From: DASUAO01 sp046484625
GTDB lineage: Bacteria > Actinomycetota > Acidimicrobiia > IMCC26256 > PALSA-555
DNA length: 22,457 nucleotides
Direction: 5' to 3'
NCBI GenBank assembly: GCA_046484625.1
Contig: JAWOIO010000073.1
Location: 1-22,457, forward strand
The notes below the pieces were generated by a model. That model saw nothing but the letters and a program-made list of their open reading frames with translations. It did no database searches and was not told the origin of the DNA. The translations under genes and the position numbers were made by a program. This document shows, in pieces, positions 1 through 7,457 of this stretch. Positions within the stretch are counted from its first letter, which is position 1. Every line of letters starts with the position of its first letter.

Positions 1-422
1 ATCACCTCGGCCCACTCGGCCTTGGTGGTACTCACGTCGAGGATGTTGAAGGTCGCGACCTCGTGGCTCCCTGCCCCCCGGCCGGTGCCGAACTCGTACC
101 GGTGGTCCGTGATGTGGTCGAGCATCGCGGCGCGCTCGGCGTGGCGGACGGGGTGCTCCTTGCGCGGCGAGAGCGAGACGATCGCTGATCCGAGGTGGAT
201 GCGCTCGGTGCGGGCTGCCGAGTAGCCGATGAGCACGTCGCTCGCCGACATGTGGCTGTACTCGGTGAGTCCGTGGTGCTCGCCGAACCACGCGTACTTC
301 CAGTTGTGCCGGTCGGCGGCGACGGCGTAGTCGAGCTCGCGCATGAGCTCGGTGTGCTCGGCCTCGCTGCTGTGGGCAGCGGGCCCGGGCGTGTAGCCGT
401 TGAGGAAGATCCCGAACTCCAC
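1..422 (-). CDS. Luciferase-like (LLM class) flavin-dependent oxidoreductase, N-terminal part
   Basis: Partial gene: the 5' end is inside the window and the 3' end runs off the left edge, leaving about 140 codons. The start is a GTG at 420-422, chosen because a perfect AGGAGG lies at 429-434 with a 6-base spacer. The protein opens with a beta strand (VEFGIFLNGY), then WFGEHHG, which is the typical substrate/flavin-pocket segment of bacterial luciferase-like monooxygenases. It continues with a RIHLGSAI strand, HPVRHAERAAMLDH, and the glycine-rich GTGRGAGSHE, all in family order. Such proteins use reduced FMN or F420. The sequence does not show which cofactor or substrate. It lies 41 bases downstream of the amidohydrolase on the same strand, so co-transcription is likely. 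Confidence 0.88.
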   Translation of the reverse strand, partial: MEFGIFLNGYTPGPAAHSSEAEHTELMRELDYAVAADRHNWKYAWFGEHHGLTEYSHMSASDVLIGYSAARTERIHLGSAIVSLSPRKEHPVRHAERAAMLDHITDHRYEFGTGRGAGSHEVATFNILDVSTTKAEWAEV

Positions 423-463
423 GTGCAGCCTCCTGGGCTCTGGTGCTCGCGTCGGTCGTGACG

Positions 464-1687
464 CTAGGAACGGATACCGAAGCGGTCGAGCCCGTAGGCG
501 ACGATCGCGTTGCCCCGGAGCACCGCATGGCACTCCTCGGCGTTCATCCCGGCGGCCGCGAACAGCTCTCGGGCGATCTTGCGGGAGTGCGGGTACGTCC
601 CGTCGGAGTGCGGGTAGTCGGTCTCGAACAGGATCTGCTCGAGCCCGACGTCGTCACGGCACTTCAGGCCGTGGAGATCGTCGAACACGCAGCCGAACAC
701 TCGGCCCCGCACCTGCTCGCTCGGTGCCACCCTGAGGTCCACCCCGCCCACGCCGTCGCGCCAGACGCTGTCCATGCGCTCGAGCTGGAAGGGCATCCAG
801 CCGACCTGGCTCTCGGCATAGGTGATCTTGAGATCCTGGAAGCGATCCAGCGTCCCCGAGAACACCCAGTCGCACAGCGACCCCTGCGCGTTCTGTGCGT
901 AGAGCGACATCGACGTCGCGAGCGGCGCGTCGGGGGACGTCGAGGGCATCTTGGACGACGACCCGATGTGCATCGAGACGGTGGTCTCGGCCTCCTCGCA
1001 CGCCTGCCAGAGGACATCCCAGCCCCCGGAGTACATGGTCGCCAGGCCCAGCGCCGACGGGTTCTCGCTGAACGCGATCGCGTGGCTCCCCTTCGCGGCG
1101 CACCGCCGGACCTCCTCGGCCGCGAGCTGGGGATCCCAGAGCGGGACCAGTGTGAGCGGGATGAGCCGGCCGCGGGCGTCGCCACCGCACCAGTCGTCGA
1201 TCATCCAGTCGTTGTAGATGCGCAGCGACGCCAGCGCGAGCTCCTTGTCGGACCGCTCGGCGAAGCCCTGCCCCGCGAAGCGCGGGAAGATGTTAGGGAA
1301 GTTGATCGCCGCCTCGACGTGGTTCTCGGTCATGTCGGCGAGTCGCGCGGCCTGGTCGTAGGTGCCCTCGCGGAAGTCCTCGTACACTGCCGGGACGTTG
1401 CGCTGCTCCTTGCGCGGGATGCCGGCGGGGGCATGGAGCAGTCCGGTCGGCATCATCAGGTCCTCGAACGTCCAGACGTCGCACCACTGGCCGTGCTCGT
1501 CGTCGCGCTCGAACCCGTAGTGGCCACCCTCGAACACCAGCCGGACCCGCTCGCGCGAGACCTTGGGCCCGCGATCGCGGACGTCGGCCGGGAGCTGTTG
1601 CTGCCAGAGGTCCCGTGGCTCCAGGACGTGGTCGTCGACCGAGATGATGAGCGGGAGCTCGGCTTCCGTGGGCGTCACGTCAGGCAT
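464..1687 (-). CDS. Amidohydrolase-2 family metal-dependent hydrolase (ACMSD-like TIM barrel)
   Basis: A 407-residue protein of the amidohydrolase 2 family, which covers hydrolases and decarboxylases such as aminocarboxymuconate-semialdehyde decarboxylase. Visible metal-site elements are SVDDHVLEP near residues 16-24 (the DxH-type first strand), a histidine in SMHIGSSS (about H240), and the C-terminal FETDYPHSDGT (D357, H360), where the Asp is the usual metal or catalytic ligand. Length is normal for the actinobacterial branch. No clear Shine-Dalgarno precedes the ATG at 1685-1687, but CATGAT sits 6 bases upstream, a weak match to the leaderless -10 signal of other genes here. The LLM oxidoreductase follows in the same direction, which suggests a joint catabolic role. 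The substrate cannot be assigned. Confidence 0.9.
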   Translation of the reverse strand: MPDVTPTEAELPLIISVDDHVLEPRDLWQQQLPADVRDRGPKVSRERVRLVFEGGHYGFERDDEHGQWCDVWTFEDLMMPTGLLHAPAGIPRKEQRNVPAVYEDFREGTYDQAARLADMTENHVEAAINFPNIFPRFAGQGFAERSDKELALASLRIYNDWMIDDWCGGDARGRLIPLTLVPLWDPQLAAEEVRRCAAKGSHAIAFSENPSALGLATMYSGGWDVLWQACEEAETTVSMHIGSSSKMPSTSPDAPLATSMSLYAQNAQGSLCDWVFSGTLDRFQDLKITYAESQVGWMPFQLERMDSVWRDGVGGVDLRVAPSEQVRGRVFGCVFDDLHGLKCRDDVGLEQILFETDYPHSDGTYPHSRKIARELFAAAGMNAEECHAVLRGNAIVAYGLDRFGIRS

Positions 1688-1742
1688 GGCCCAATCATGA
1701 CCGATCGCGGCCCCACCGGGTCGGGTCGGGGAGCCGGGGCGA

Positions 1743-2774
1743 TCAGCCGGGACGGACGGCGGCCTTGACCGATCCGGCGCCCGAGATGTGACGGATCACG
1801 TCGCCGGTGTGGGTCGCGTGCACGTACCCGCCGCCGACCCAGATGCCGATGTGCGCCGGCCAGGTGCTCGTGGTGATGAGGTCGCCGGGCTGGAGCTGGC
1901 TCAGCGGCACCTCCGGGAACATCTTTGCCTGGGCCCCGGAGTAGTGCGGCAAGGAGATCCCGCCGGCCTGCCAGGCCCGCTTCGTGAGGCCGGAGCAGTC
2001 GTAGGAGTCAGGACCCGACGCCGCGTACTGGTAGGGCTTCCCGACCTGGGCGAGCGCGAACGCCACAGCCGCGCCGGCGCCACCAGACGGGTTCGGGACG
2101 GGGCCCGACCAGCCCTTGCCACTGTCCTTCGGAACGGCGGCCGCCGCGGCAGCTTCCCGCCGGGCCTGCTCCTCACGTACGAGTGCCCCGAGCTCACCCT
2201 GGACCTGATCGAGCAGGCCCTGCTGCTCGGCTGCCACGGCATCGGCCTCGGCCTTCGTCGCGGCCAGCGCGTCGCGCTGCGTCTGGGCATCAGCTCGAGC
2301 TCGACTCGCGTCGGTACGTTGGACCGCGAGGTCGTCCCGTGCGGCATCGAGCTGGTCGAGGAGCCGGTTGTCGCGGCGCGTCGTCACCTCGGCGTACTGC
2401 GAGCGGATGTTCGCGTCAGTCGCACTCGAGAAGTCGAGAGAGGCTGTCGGGCCGAGACCGTGACGGCGGTAGATCGACGCCATCCGATCGCGCACCAGTC
2501 CGACGAGTCGCGCGCTCTCTGCCCTCGCGGCGGCGATGCGGACCTCTGCGTCGTTGATCTTGACCTGGGCCTCGTCGAGCGCGAGCTGCGCAGCGTTGAG
2601 CTGCTCGCCCAGCGCCGCGACGCGTGCGCCGGTCTCGGCGATCTGCGTCTCGAGCGCGGCCGCCTGGGTCCGAAGGTCATCGATGGGAGCGGCGACGGCC
2701 GACGTCGTCGGGAGCACACCGACCAGCACCGCAGCGGTCAGCACGACTCCGGCAAGCCTCGCCGAGCGACGCAT
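1743..2774 (-). CDS. Secreted NlpC/P60 peptidoglycan endopeptidase with N-terminal coiled coil (RipA-like)
   Basis: A 343-residue exported protein expected to cut peptide stems of peptidoglycan. Residues 1-29 form a signal peptide (basic MRRSAR, hydrophobic core, then SAVAA). Residues 30-210 are a long Ala/Glu/Arg-rich coiled coil of the kind that holds RipA-type hydrolases inactive or recruits them. A Gly/Pro/Ser linker leads to an NlpC/P60 domain from about 233 to the end. The catalytic triad is visible: Cys260 in YDCSGL, His308 in PAHIGIWVG, and a third His (H319) in YVHATHTGD. The start was set at ATG 2772-2774 because GAGGAG lies at 2782-2787 with a 7-base spacer. An upstream in-frame ATG at 2787-2789 overlaps that Shine-Dalgarno and is unlikely. 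Confidence 0.93.
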   Translation of the reverse strand: MRRSARLAGVVLTAAVLVGVLPTTSAVAAPIDDLRTQAAALETQIAETGARVAALGEQLNAAQLALDEAQVKINDAEVRIAAARAESARLVGLVRDRMASIYRRHGLGPTASLDFSSATDANIRSQYAEVTTRRDNRLLDQLDAARDDLAVQRTDASRARADAQTQRDALAATKAEADAVAAEQQGLLDQVQGELGALVREEQARREAAAAAAVPKDSGKGWSGPVPNPSGGAGAAVAFALAQVGKPYQYAASGPDSYDCSGLTKRAWQAGGISLPHYSGAQAKMFPEVPLSQLQPGDLITTSTWPAHIGIWVGGGYVHATHTGDVIRHISGAGSVKAAVRPG

Positions 2775-2958
2775 ACGTGATCTCCTCATGGGCGCGCGAA
2801 GGACGACAGAACGGGTTTCGGCGTGAAACGGTGGTGGCACGCTTCGATTTCACCTTACCGGCGAGGGACCCCGAGGGCGTCGTTCTGCGACCGATCGCCT
2901 TCTCTCGCCCCGTTTCCGCACGACTCCGTCGGACCGACCCTGTGCGAGGATCGTTCGC
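2775..2958. promoter_or_regulatory. Divergent intergenic region between the NlpC/P60 gene and an LLM gene
   Basis: 184 bases with no gene, separating divergently transcribed genes, so it must hold both promoters. On the minus strand TAAGGT (2852-2857) could be a -10 for the peptidase, but no good -35 is seen. On the plus strand GAGGAT preceded by TGC (2944-2949) is a weak extended -10-like element 9 bases from the LLM ATG. GTGAAA (2823-2828) and TTTCAC (2848-2853) form an inverted pair with a 20-base gap, of unknown meaning. Confidence 0.4.
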
Positions 2959-4005
2959 ATGACAGACCCCCCGGTGTCCGACGAGCTCGGCTTCTACCTC
3001 CTCGCCGGCGCGCCCGACTCCCCACGTGACCTGATCGCCGAGGCTCGCGAAGGCGAGGTCATGGGACTCGGCACTGCGTTCATCTCCGAGCGATTCAACA
3101 TCAAGGAGTCGGCGACACTGTCGGGGGCGGCGGGCGCCGTCACCGAACGGATCCGAATCGCAACCGCCGCGACCAATCACAACCTTCGCCACCCGATGGT
3201 CACCGCGGCGCACGCGACGACGATGCACCGGCTCACTGGCGGTCGGTTCATGTTGGGACTCGGACGTGGGATCGCGCCCATGCAGGACGCGTTCGGGTTC
3301 GGTCGCATCACGACCGCACAGATCGAGGACTTCGTCGGCCTCTTGCGAAGGTTGTGGCGCGGGGAAGCGATCCTCGGACACGACGGTCCAGCCGGCTCCT
3401 GGCCGGTGCTCCACCTGGACGCGACCTTCGACGACGCCATCCCCCTCGGGCTCGTGGCGTTCGGACCGAACTCGCTCGCGCTCGGCGGTCGTTGCTTCGA
3501 TGAGGTCATCCTGCACACCTACTTCACCGACGAGACCACCGCGCGCGCGGTCACCACCGTCAAGACTGCGGCCGAGCGAGCCGGGCGCGACCCCGAGTCC
3601 GTGAGGGTGTGGTCGTGCTTCGCCACGATCGGCGACCACCTCGCGCCCGACGCGCGTCTCCGCAAGACGGTCGGTCGTCTTGCCACCTACCTCCAGGGAT
3701 ACGGAGACCTGCTCGTTGCGACGAACGGATGGGATCAGACTCCGCTCGAGCGCTTCCGCGCCGACACAGTGGTCACGGGCATCCGGGGTGGCATCGACGC
3801 CACCGCGACCACCGAGGAGCTCGAGCACATCGCGACGCTCATCCCCTCGGAGTGGCTTGCACCGGCGGCGGTCGGCTCGGCCGAAGCATGCGCCGATGCG
3901 GTCGTCGGTCAGCTCGACCTGGGGTGCGATGCCGTCATCCTCCACGGCGCAACGCCGGGAGAGCTCGCTCCGGTGGTCGACGCGTATCGCGCCGCGCGGG
4001 CCTGA
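2959..4005 (+). CDS. LLM class F420-dependent oxidoreductase (TIGR03857/MSMEG_2249-like)
   Basis: A 348-residue luciferase-like monooxygenase-fold protein. The N-terminal strand GFYLLAGAP, the AREGEVMGLGTAFISERFN segment, RIATAATNHNLRHP and the glycine-rich GGRFMLGLGRGI follow the order of the coenzyme-F420-dependent branch of the family. The pattern resembles the actinobacterial subgroup described for MSMEG_2249; that subgroup call is from memory and less certain than the family. It probably uses F420H2 or F420 for an unidentified oxidation or reduction. Start ATG at 2959. A GAGG at 2944-2947 is a weak ribosome site at somewhat long spacing. The gene stands alone, diverging from the peptidase and converging on the phosphotransferase gene. 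It is not a close copy of the LLM gene at the left edge. Confidence 0.88.
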   Translation: MTDPPVSDELGFYLLAGAPDSPRDLIAEAREGEVMGLGTAFISERFNIKESATLSGAAGAVTERIRIATAATNHNLRHPMVTAAHATTMHRLTGGRFMLGLGRGIAPMQDAFGFGRITTAQIEDFVGLLRRLWRGEAILGHDGPAGSWPVLHLDATFDDAIPLGLVAFGPNSLALGGRCFDEVILHTYFTDETTARAVTTVKTAAERAGRDPESVRVWSCFATIGDHLAPDARLRKTVGRLATYLQGYGDLLVATNGWDQTPLERFRADTVVTGIRGGIDATATTEELEHIATLIPSEWLAPAAVGSAEACADAVVGQLDLGCDAVILHGATPGELAPVVDAYRAARA

Positions 4006-4008
4006 CGA

Positions 4009-4025
4009 CCCGGCGCAGGACCGGG
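4009..4025. terminator. Possible weak hairpin between convergent genes
   Basis: CCCGG (4009-4013) and CCGGG (4021-4025) can pair around a 7-base loop in the 29-base gap between two convergent stop codons. There is no U-tract on either side and the stem is only 5 bp, so a terminator role is a guess from position. Confidence 0.2.
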
Positions 4026-4034
4026 ACGCGACGG

Positions 4035-5108
4035 TCAGCCGAGGAGGTCGAGGGCGCCCAGGTCCACGACCTGGGCGACGCTGCGCTCGGCCATGGCCAT
4101 GAACATGTCGTCGCCGCGCTCGGTCTGACCCACCGCGATCGCGCCCAGCATCGTGATGAACGGCCCCTGGAACGAGCCGTGGCGTTCGTCGACCGCGAGG
4201 TCGGCCGCCGAGTAACCGTCGACACCGAGGTCGCGGAGTCGGTCGAGGTAGGCACTCCGCGCGTCGTCCTCGACGTCCCGTCGGACCGCGGGATCCACGC
4301 TCGTCCCGAGCAGGTAGGCGAGATCGCGCCCCCCACAGCCGATGGAGATGGTCTGCCAGTCGACCGCGGCGACCGGGTGCTCAGAGCCGGGCTCCGTGAA
4401 CATGAGGTTGTCGAGCCGGTAGTCGCCGTGCACCACGGTGAAGCGCTCGGACTCGCTCGCGAGCCAGGTCTCGACCCCCTCACCGAAGCGCTGCAGGACC
4501 CGCTTCGCGTCGGGCGACAGCCGATCGGCGTAGCGCTCGAGGAACATCGGCACGAAGAGCTGCACGATCATCACGGTCTGGTCGCCGACCGCGCTGTTGA
4601 TCCAGTCGATGTCGCGAAGGGTGGGATCGCACCACATGGACGCGTGGAGCCCGGCCAGGTTCACCGCGGCGTCCACGAGCTGCCCCGGGGTGCACCCCTC
4701 GATCTGGTCTCCCTGTCGAGCCGGGGCCAGGTCCTCCAGGATCAAGGTGAACTCGGTGCTCGCATCGTTGACCGCCCCGTAGAGGCAGCGCGGCGTTCGC
4801 ACCGCGAGGCGTTCGGCGAGGTCGGTGTAGAAGCGGACCTCATTGCGATACCCCCCGGCTGCCCCGGCGGCCCGACTCATGTCGCTCGGCGACGGGAACT
4901 TCCCGACGACCGATTGCGGCACATCGGTGGCGTCGCCGGCGAACCGCATGCGGAACCGCTCGTTGTGCGCCATCTGCCCGGTCCCCACCGGCTCCCGCTC
5001 GACCGCGACGACGGTGACGTCGTGACCCGCGCCCCGGAGCACGTCGGTCAGCCATTCGGGACCGACGTCGCCGGGATCGGTGACGATCGTCGGAGTCGGC
5101 GGAGGCAT
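4035..5108 (-). CDS. Phosphotransferase of the aminoglycoside phosphotransferase (APH/choline kinase-like) fold
   Basis: A 357-residue small-molecule kinase-like protein. Visible features are the Lys70 region (VVGKFPS) and Glu90 (YRNEVRFY), matching the ATP-binding Lys/Glu pair. LILEDLAPA forms the hinge, VVHGDYRLDNLMF (H227, D229, N234) is the Brenner catalytic loop, and AAVDWQ (D250) is the metal-binding Asp. In actinobacteria this group often sits with acyl-CoA dehydrogenases (ACAD10/11-like kinases of hydroxy-acids), but no such neighbour is present and the substrate is unknown. The start is the ATG at 5106-5108: a longer open frame extends upstream, but it is antisense or out of frame to the preceding gene. 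TACGAT lies 7 bases before this ATG, which fits a leaderless mRNA. The gene follows the SecD-like/HEXXH gene by 23 bases. Confidence 0.88.
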   Translation of the reverse strand: MPPPTPTIVTDPGDVGPEWLTDVLRGAGHDVTVVAVEREPVGTGQMAHNERFRMRFAGDATDVPQSVVGKFPSPSDMSRAAGAAGGYRNEVRFYTDLAERLAVRTPRCLYGAVNDASTEFTLILEDLAPARQGDQIEGCTPGQLVDAAVNLAGLHASMWCDPTLRDIDWINSAVGDQTVMIVQLFVPMFLERYADRLSPDAKRVLQRFGEGVETWLASESERFTVVHGDYRLDNLMFTEPGSEHPVAAVDWQTISIGCGGRDLAYLLGTSVDPAVRRDVEDDARSAYLDRLRDLGVDGYSAADLAVDERHGSFQGPFITMLGAIAVGQTERGDDMFMAMAERSVAQVVDLGALDLLG

Positions 5109-5115
5109 GTCGGCG

Positions 5116-5121
5116 ATCGTA
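5116..5121 (-). promoter_or_regulatory. Leaderless -10 box (TACGAT) of the phosphotransferase gene
   Basis: Reading the minus strand, TACGAT matches the actinobacterial TAnnnT -10 and is followed by 7 bases and then the ATG, so transcription would begin at or next to the start codon. There is no Shine-Dalgarno. It lies in the 23-base gap after the preceding stop codon. No -35 is evident. Confidence 0.5.
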
Positions 5122-5131
5122 CGTCGCGTCG

Positions 5132-6589
5132 CTAGGACCCTGACGTCTCGATGGGCGTCAGCGACTCGTACGCGGCATTGACGTTGAACGCAGCGGTGTT
5201 CAGCTCGTCGACCTTGGCATTGTGGTCGGCCACGAGGGCGTTGTACCGAGCCGCCAGGCTGTTGGCGCGTGCTGCCGCCGCGTTCTGCGGCCCGACGAGC
5301 GCGTTCGACTCGTCGACGCGCCCTTGCGCTCGCAGCGACTCGATGTCGCGGAAGAGCCGATCCGACTCGGCGCTCGCCGCCCGAACCTGCGCGTCGAGAC
5401 CGGCGAGCTCTGCCGACAGCGCGGCGACCTCCTGCGCGAGGCGTTCGTACGTCGCCTGGAGCTCGTCGAACACGTGGCGGTAGGCCTCGAATGCGTCGAC
5501 GACCGCGACGCGACCGTCGAAGTACCGGGCGTAGTGCCGCTCGAGCGGTCGGGGAAGGTCGCGAACGAGGGTACCCACCAGGGAATGTGCCTCGTCGTCG
5601 AGATCGGCTCCCGGGATCGCTTCGTACTCCGCCAGCGCCTCGGTGACACGCGGATCGGGAGCGTTCAGGTAGTCGTCGATGAGGCCGTCGACGCGCTTGC
5701 GCTCCGCGACGTCGAGCTGGGCGTACGCGGCATGGAGCATCTCGTGCGCCGAGGTGACGGTCATGACCCCGGCAAGGTCGGCGCGGTCGACCCGCAGCAC
5801 GAAGATGCGGCCAGCGCTGTAGCAGCCGAGCACCACCGAGCTCGCCGCCTCGTCGATCGGGCAATCGAGCGCGAAGCGAGTGCGTTCGTCGACGCGCGGT
5901 TGTGCATCGGCGAAGACGGCGCGGCCGTCGGCCGACATCGCCGCCATTCGCGCCAGCTCGATCACCTCCTCGCTCCGGGCCTGGTCGATGTGATCGACGA
6001 TCTCGTCGACGTCTTCGAAGGCCCGGCGCGACGTCAACGTGATCGACGCGTTGCCTTCGGCGGTTGTCGTGATCGGGGCGACGCCGACGACCGAGCCGTC
6101 GAGCGTGAACGCAAGCGGCGCGCCCGCCACTTGCTCGGCGAGGAACGCCCAGCGCGAGCGACCCCGCTCGGCCAGCTCCACTCGGATCCGATCGGCGCCC
6201 GAATCTGCGGTCGAGGGTCTCGCCCGACCGAGGTCGCTCCCTGACAGGACTGCGGGGCCGAGCAGCAAGCGCGGCAGGCGCCGCTGATCGGTGCGCCCGA
6301 CGACGACACATGCCGAAGGGTCGTCGTCCGCTCGCGGGGTCGTCGGAATCCCGTCGAGGGCCAGCACCGCGGCGGGGTCACATCCCCGGATGGTCTCCCG
6401 GGCGGCGCCGCGAGCCCTCTTGCCGAGTCGGTCTCGGAGTGCCGGAACCTCGGCGAGCACCGGCCGAACCCGCACTTCGTGCTCGCGGCCACTGACGAAG
6501 CCGTCGGGGATCGCCGAGACCGGCCCAGCCGTGAGGAGCGTCATCCCGCTCGCGATCAGCATCACCGCCGCGGTAGCGCGCCTCCGCAT
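5132..6589 (-). CDS. Exported SecD-P1-like / HEXXH metallopeptidase-like fusion with C-terminal coiled coil
   Basis: A 485-residue exported protein with an uncommon make-up. Residues 1-26 are a signal peptide ending PVSA. Residues about 35-195 resemble the extracytoplasmic P1 region of actinobacterial SecD: a Cys pair (C70, C94), LLLGPAVLSGSDLGRA, then LAFTLDGSVVGVAPI, matching SecD's LGP-x-x-(I/L)-x-G-x-D-I and AI-x-LDG-x-V-I-x-AP elements. None of SecD's membrane helices is present. Residues about 235-365 form a zincin-like domain: HEMLH at 282-286 gives the HEXXH motif, E333 in DDEAHSLVGT is a plausible third zinc ligand, and RHYARYF follows. C243 and C256 may form a disulfide. Residues about 366-470 are predicted coiled coil. 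Function is unknown; it may be an envelope protease or a Sec-associated factor. The start is supported by TACCGT 6 bases upstream of the ATG. Confidence 0.82.
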   Translation of the reverse strand: MRRRATAAVMLIASGMTLLTAGPVSAIPDGFVSGREHEVRVRPVLAEVPALRDRLGKRARGAARETIRGCDPAAVLALDGIPTTPRADDDPSACVVVGRTDQRRLPRLLLGPAVLSGSDLGRARPSTADSGADRIRVELAERGRSRWAFLAEQVAGAPLAFTLDGSVVGVAPITTTAEGNASITLTSRRAFEDVDEIVDHIDQARSEEVIELARMAAMSADGRAVFADAQPRVDERTRFALDCPIDEAASSVVLGCYSAGRIFVLRVDRADLAGVMTVTSAHEMLHAAYAQLDVAERKRVDGLIDDYLNAPDPRVTEALAEYEAIPGADLDDEAHSLVGTLVRDLPRPLERHYARYFDGRVAVVDAFEAYRHVFDELQATYERLAQEVAALSAELAGLDAQVRAASAESDRLFRDIESLRAQGRVDESNALVGPQNAAAARANSLAARYNALVADHNAKVDELNTAAFNVNAAYESLTPIETSGS

Positions 6590-6595
6590 CGGGGC

Positions 6596-6601
6596 ACGGT
6601 A
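6596..6601 (-). promoter_or_regulatory. Leaderless -10 box (TACCGT) of the SecD-like/HEXXH gene
   Basis: On the minus strand TACCGT is followed by 6 bases and then the ATG at 6587-6589. It fits TAnnnT at the spacing for a leaderless transcript, and no Shine-Dalgarno exists here. It lies in the 36-base gap after the glycosyltransferase stop codon, so this gene may be transcribed independently of the sugar genes. Confidence 0.5.
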
Positions 6602-6625
6602 TCGGGCCGGGGCTCGGAAGTGACG

Positions 6626-7402
6626 TCAGACGTCGACGTCGGGTGGCGCGACCGGAACCGACGGGGGCGTCGCGACCGGCGCGCCCGAGTCTCGCGTGGA
6701 CCTTCGCGACGAAGGGGACGAGAAGCGGGTGCGGACGATCGCCCGCAGAACGCTCCATCCCACCGATGGGCTGAGCTTCTTGCCCTCGTCGACCGAACGG
6801 GGGTCATAGGTCACCGGGATCTCGACGATGTCGTGCCCGTCGCGAAGGATCCGGCAGGTGATCTCCCCGTCGAGGTCGAACCCGTTGCACTGCAGATCGA
6901 GTGACCGAGCCACCTCCGTGCGTAGCACCTTGTAGCAGGTGAGGATGTCGGTGAGATGGGTGAAGAAGAGGATGTTCGCGGCCCAGGTCAAGCTGAAGTT
7001 GCCGATATAGCCGATCCAGGGCGTGGTCCCCTTGCCGCGCGCCTTGAAGCGCGATCCGAAGACGACGTCAGTGCGACCGTCGAGGATCGGCGCGAGCAAC
7101 GTCGGGATCTCACTCGGCTCGAGCTCGAGGTCGGCGTCCTGCACCATCACGATGTCGCCGGTCGCGCGGGCGAACCCGGTCCGCACGGCGCGTCCCTTTC
7201 CTCGCGCCTCGTCCTCGAGCACCAGCGCGAGCTCGTCGGACTTCGGCAGGGCGAGCAGTGCTTCTCGGGTGCCGTCGGTCGACGCGCCGTCGACCACGAT
7301 CAGCTCCTTCGGCATCCCGCAGTCGACTGCTTGGACGCGTTCGATCAGCTCGGCGACCGTCGTTCGCTCGTTGCGAACCGGGATGACGATCGACAGCTTC
7401 AT
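6626..7402 (-). CDS. Family 2 glycosyltransferase (polyprenyl-phosphate mannosyl/glucosyltransferase-like)
   Basis: A 258-residue GT-A fold enzyme that transfers a sugar from a nucleotide donor, probably in the cytoplasm or at the inner face of the membrane. The family pattern is clear: SIVIPVRNE at the N-terminus, VVDGASTDGT, GKGRAVRTGFARATGD, the metal-binding QDADLE (D89, D91), and FGSRF. The GNFSLTWAANILFFT segment and the later TCYKVLRTEV and NGFDLDGEIT are typical of dolichyl-phosphate-mannose-synthase-like GT2 proteins. There is no C-terminal membrane domain, only a disordered Ser/Pro/Val tail after residue 225. It lies 55 bases downstream of the nucleotidyltransferase and has a TATACT box 9 bases before its ATG, so it may have its own promoter as well as read-through from the sugar genes. 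Confidence 0.9.
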   Translation of the reverse strand: MKLSIVIPVRNERTTVAELIERVQAVDCGMPKELIVVDGASTDGTREALLALPKSDELALVLEDEARGKGRAVRTGFARATGDIVMVQDADLELEPSEIPTLLAPILDGRTDVVFGSRFKARGKGTTPWIGYIGNFSLTWAANILFFTHLTDILTCYKVLRTEVARSLDLQCNGFDLDGEITCRILRDGHDIVEIPVTYDPRSVDEGKKLSPSVGWSVLRAIVRTRFSSPSSRRSTRDSGAPVATPPSVPVAPPDVDV

Positions 7403-7411
7403 GCGGGCAGC

Positions 7412-7417
7412 AGTATA
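7412..7417 (-). promoter_or_regulatory. -10 box (TATACT) upstream of the GT2 gene
   Basis: On the minus strand TATACT, one base from the TATAAT consensus and conspicuous in this GC-rich DNA, ends 9 bases before the ATG at 7400-7402. The predicted start of transcription would leave a leader of only one to three bases. No Shine-Dalgarno and no clear -35 is visible. Confidence 0.5.
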
Positions 7418-7457
7418 CGACGCCCCTCCGACTTCGAGGCTGGCGAACGCCGCGTGC

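Noticed and set aside
443..1768. Long plus-strand open frame (441 codons) over the amidohydrolase
   Set aside because: It is antisense to a gene with clear family motifs. Its translation is low-complexity Arg/Val/Glu-rich, as expected from GC-rich shadow frames.
2775..2840. Longer start for the NlpC/P60 gene
   Set aside because: The upstream ATG overlaps the GAGGAG that serves the ATG at 2774, and the signal peptide begins properly there.
2823..2853. GTGAAA / TTTCAC inverted pair in the divergent region
   Set aside because: The arms are only 6 bp with a 20-base gap. They do not match a known operator shape and are too likely by chance to call.
2677..3945. Long minus-strand open frame opposite the LLM gene
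   Set aside because: It covers the divergent promoter and is antisense to a well-supported LLM gene; no family resemblance.
5109..6311. Upstream in-frame extension of the phosphotransferase gene
   Set aside because: The extra 401 codons are out of frame with the real SecD-like/HEXXH gene on the same strand and are Arg-rich nonsense. The family starts at the ATG at 5108.
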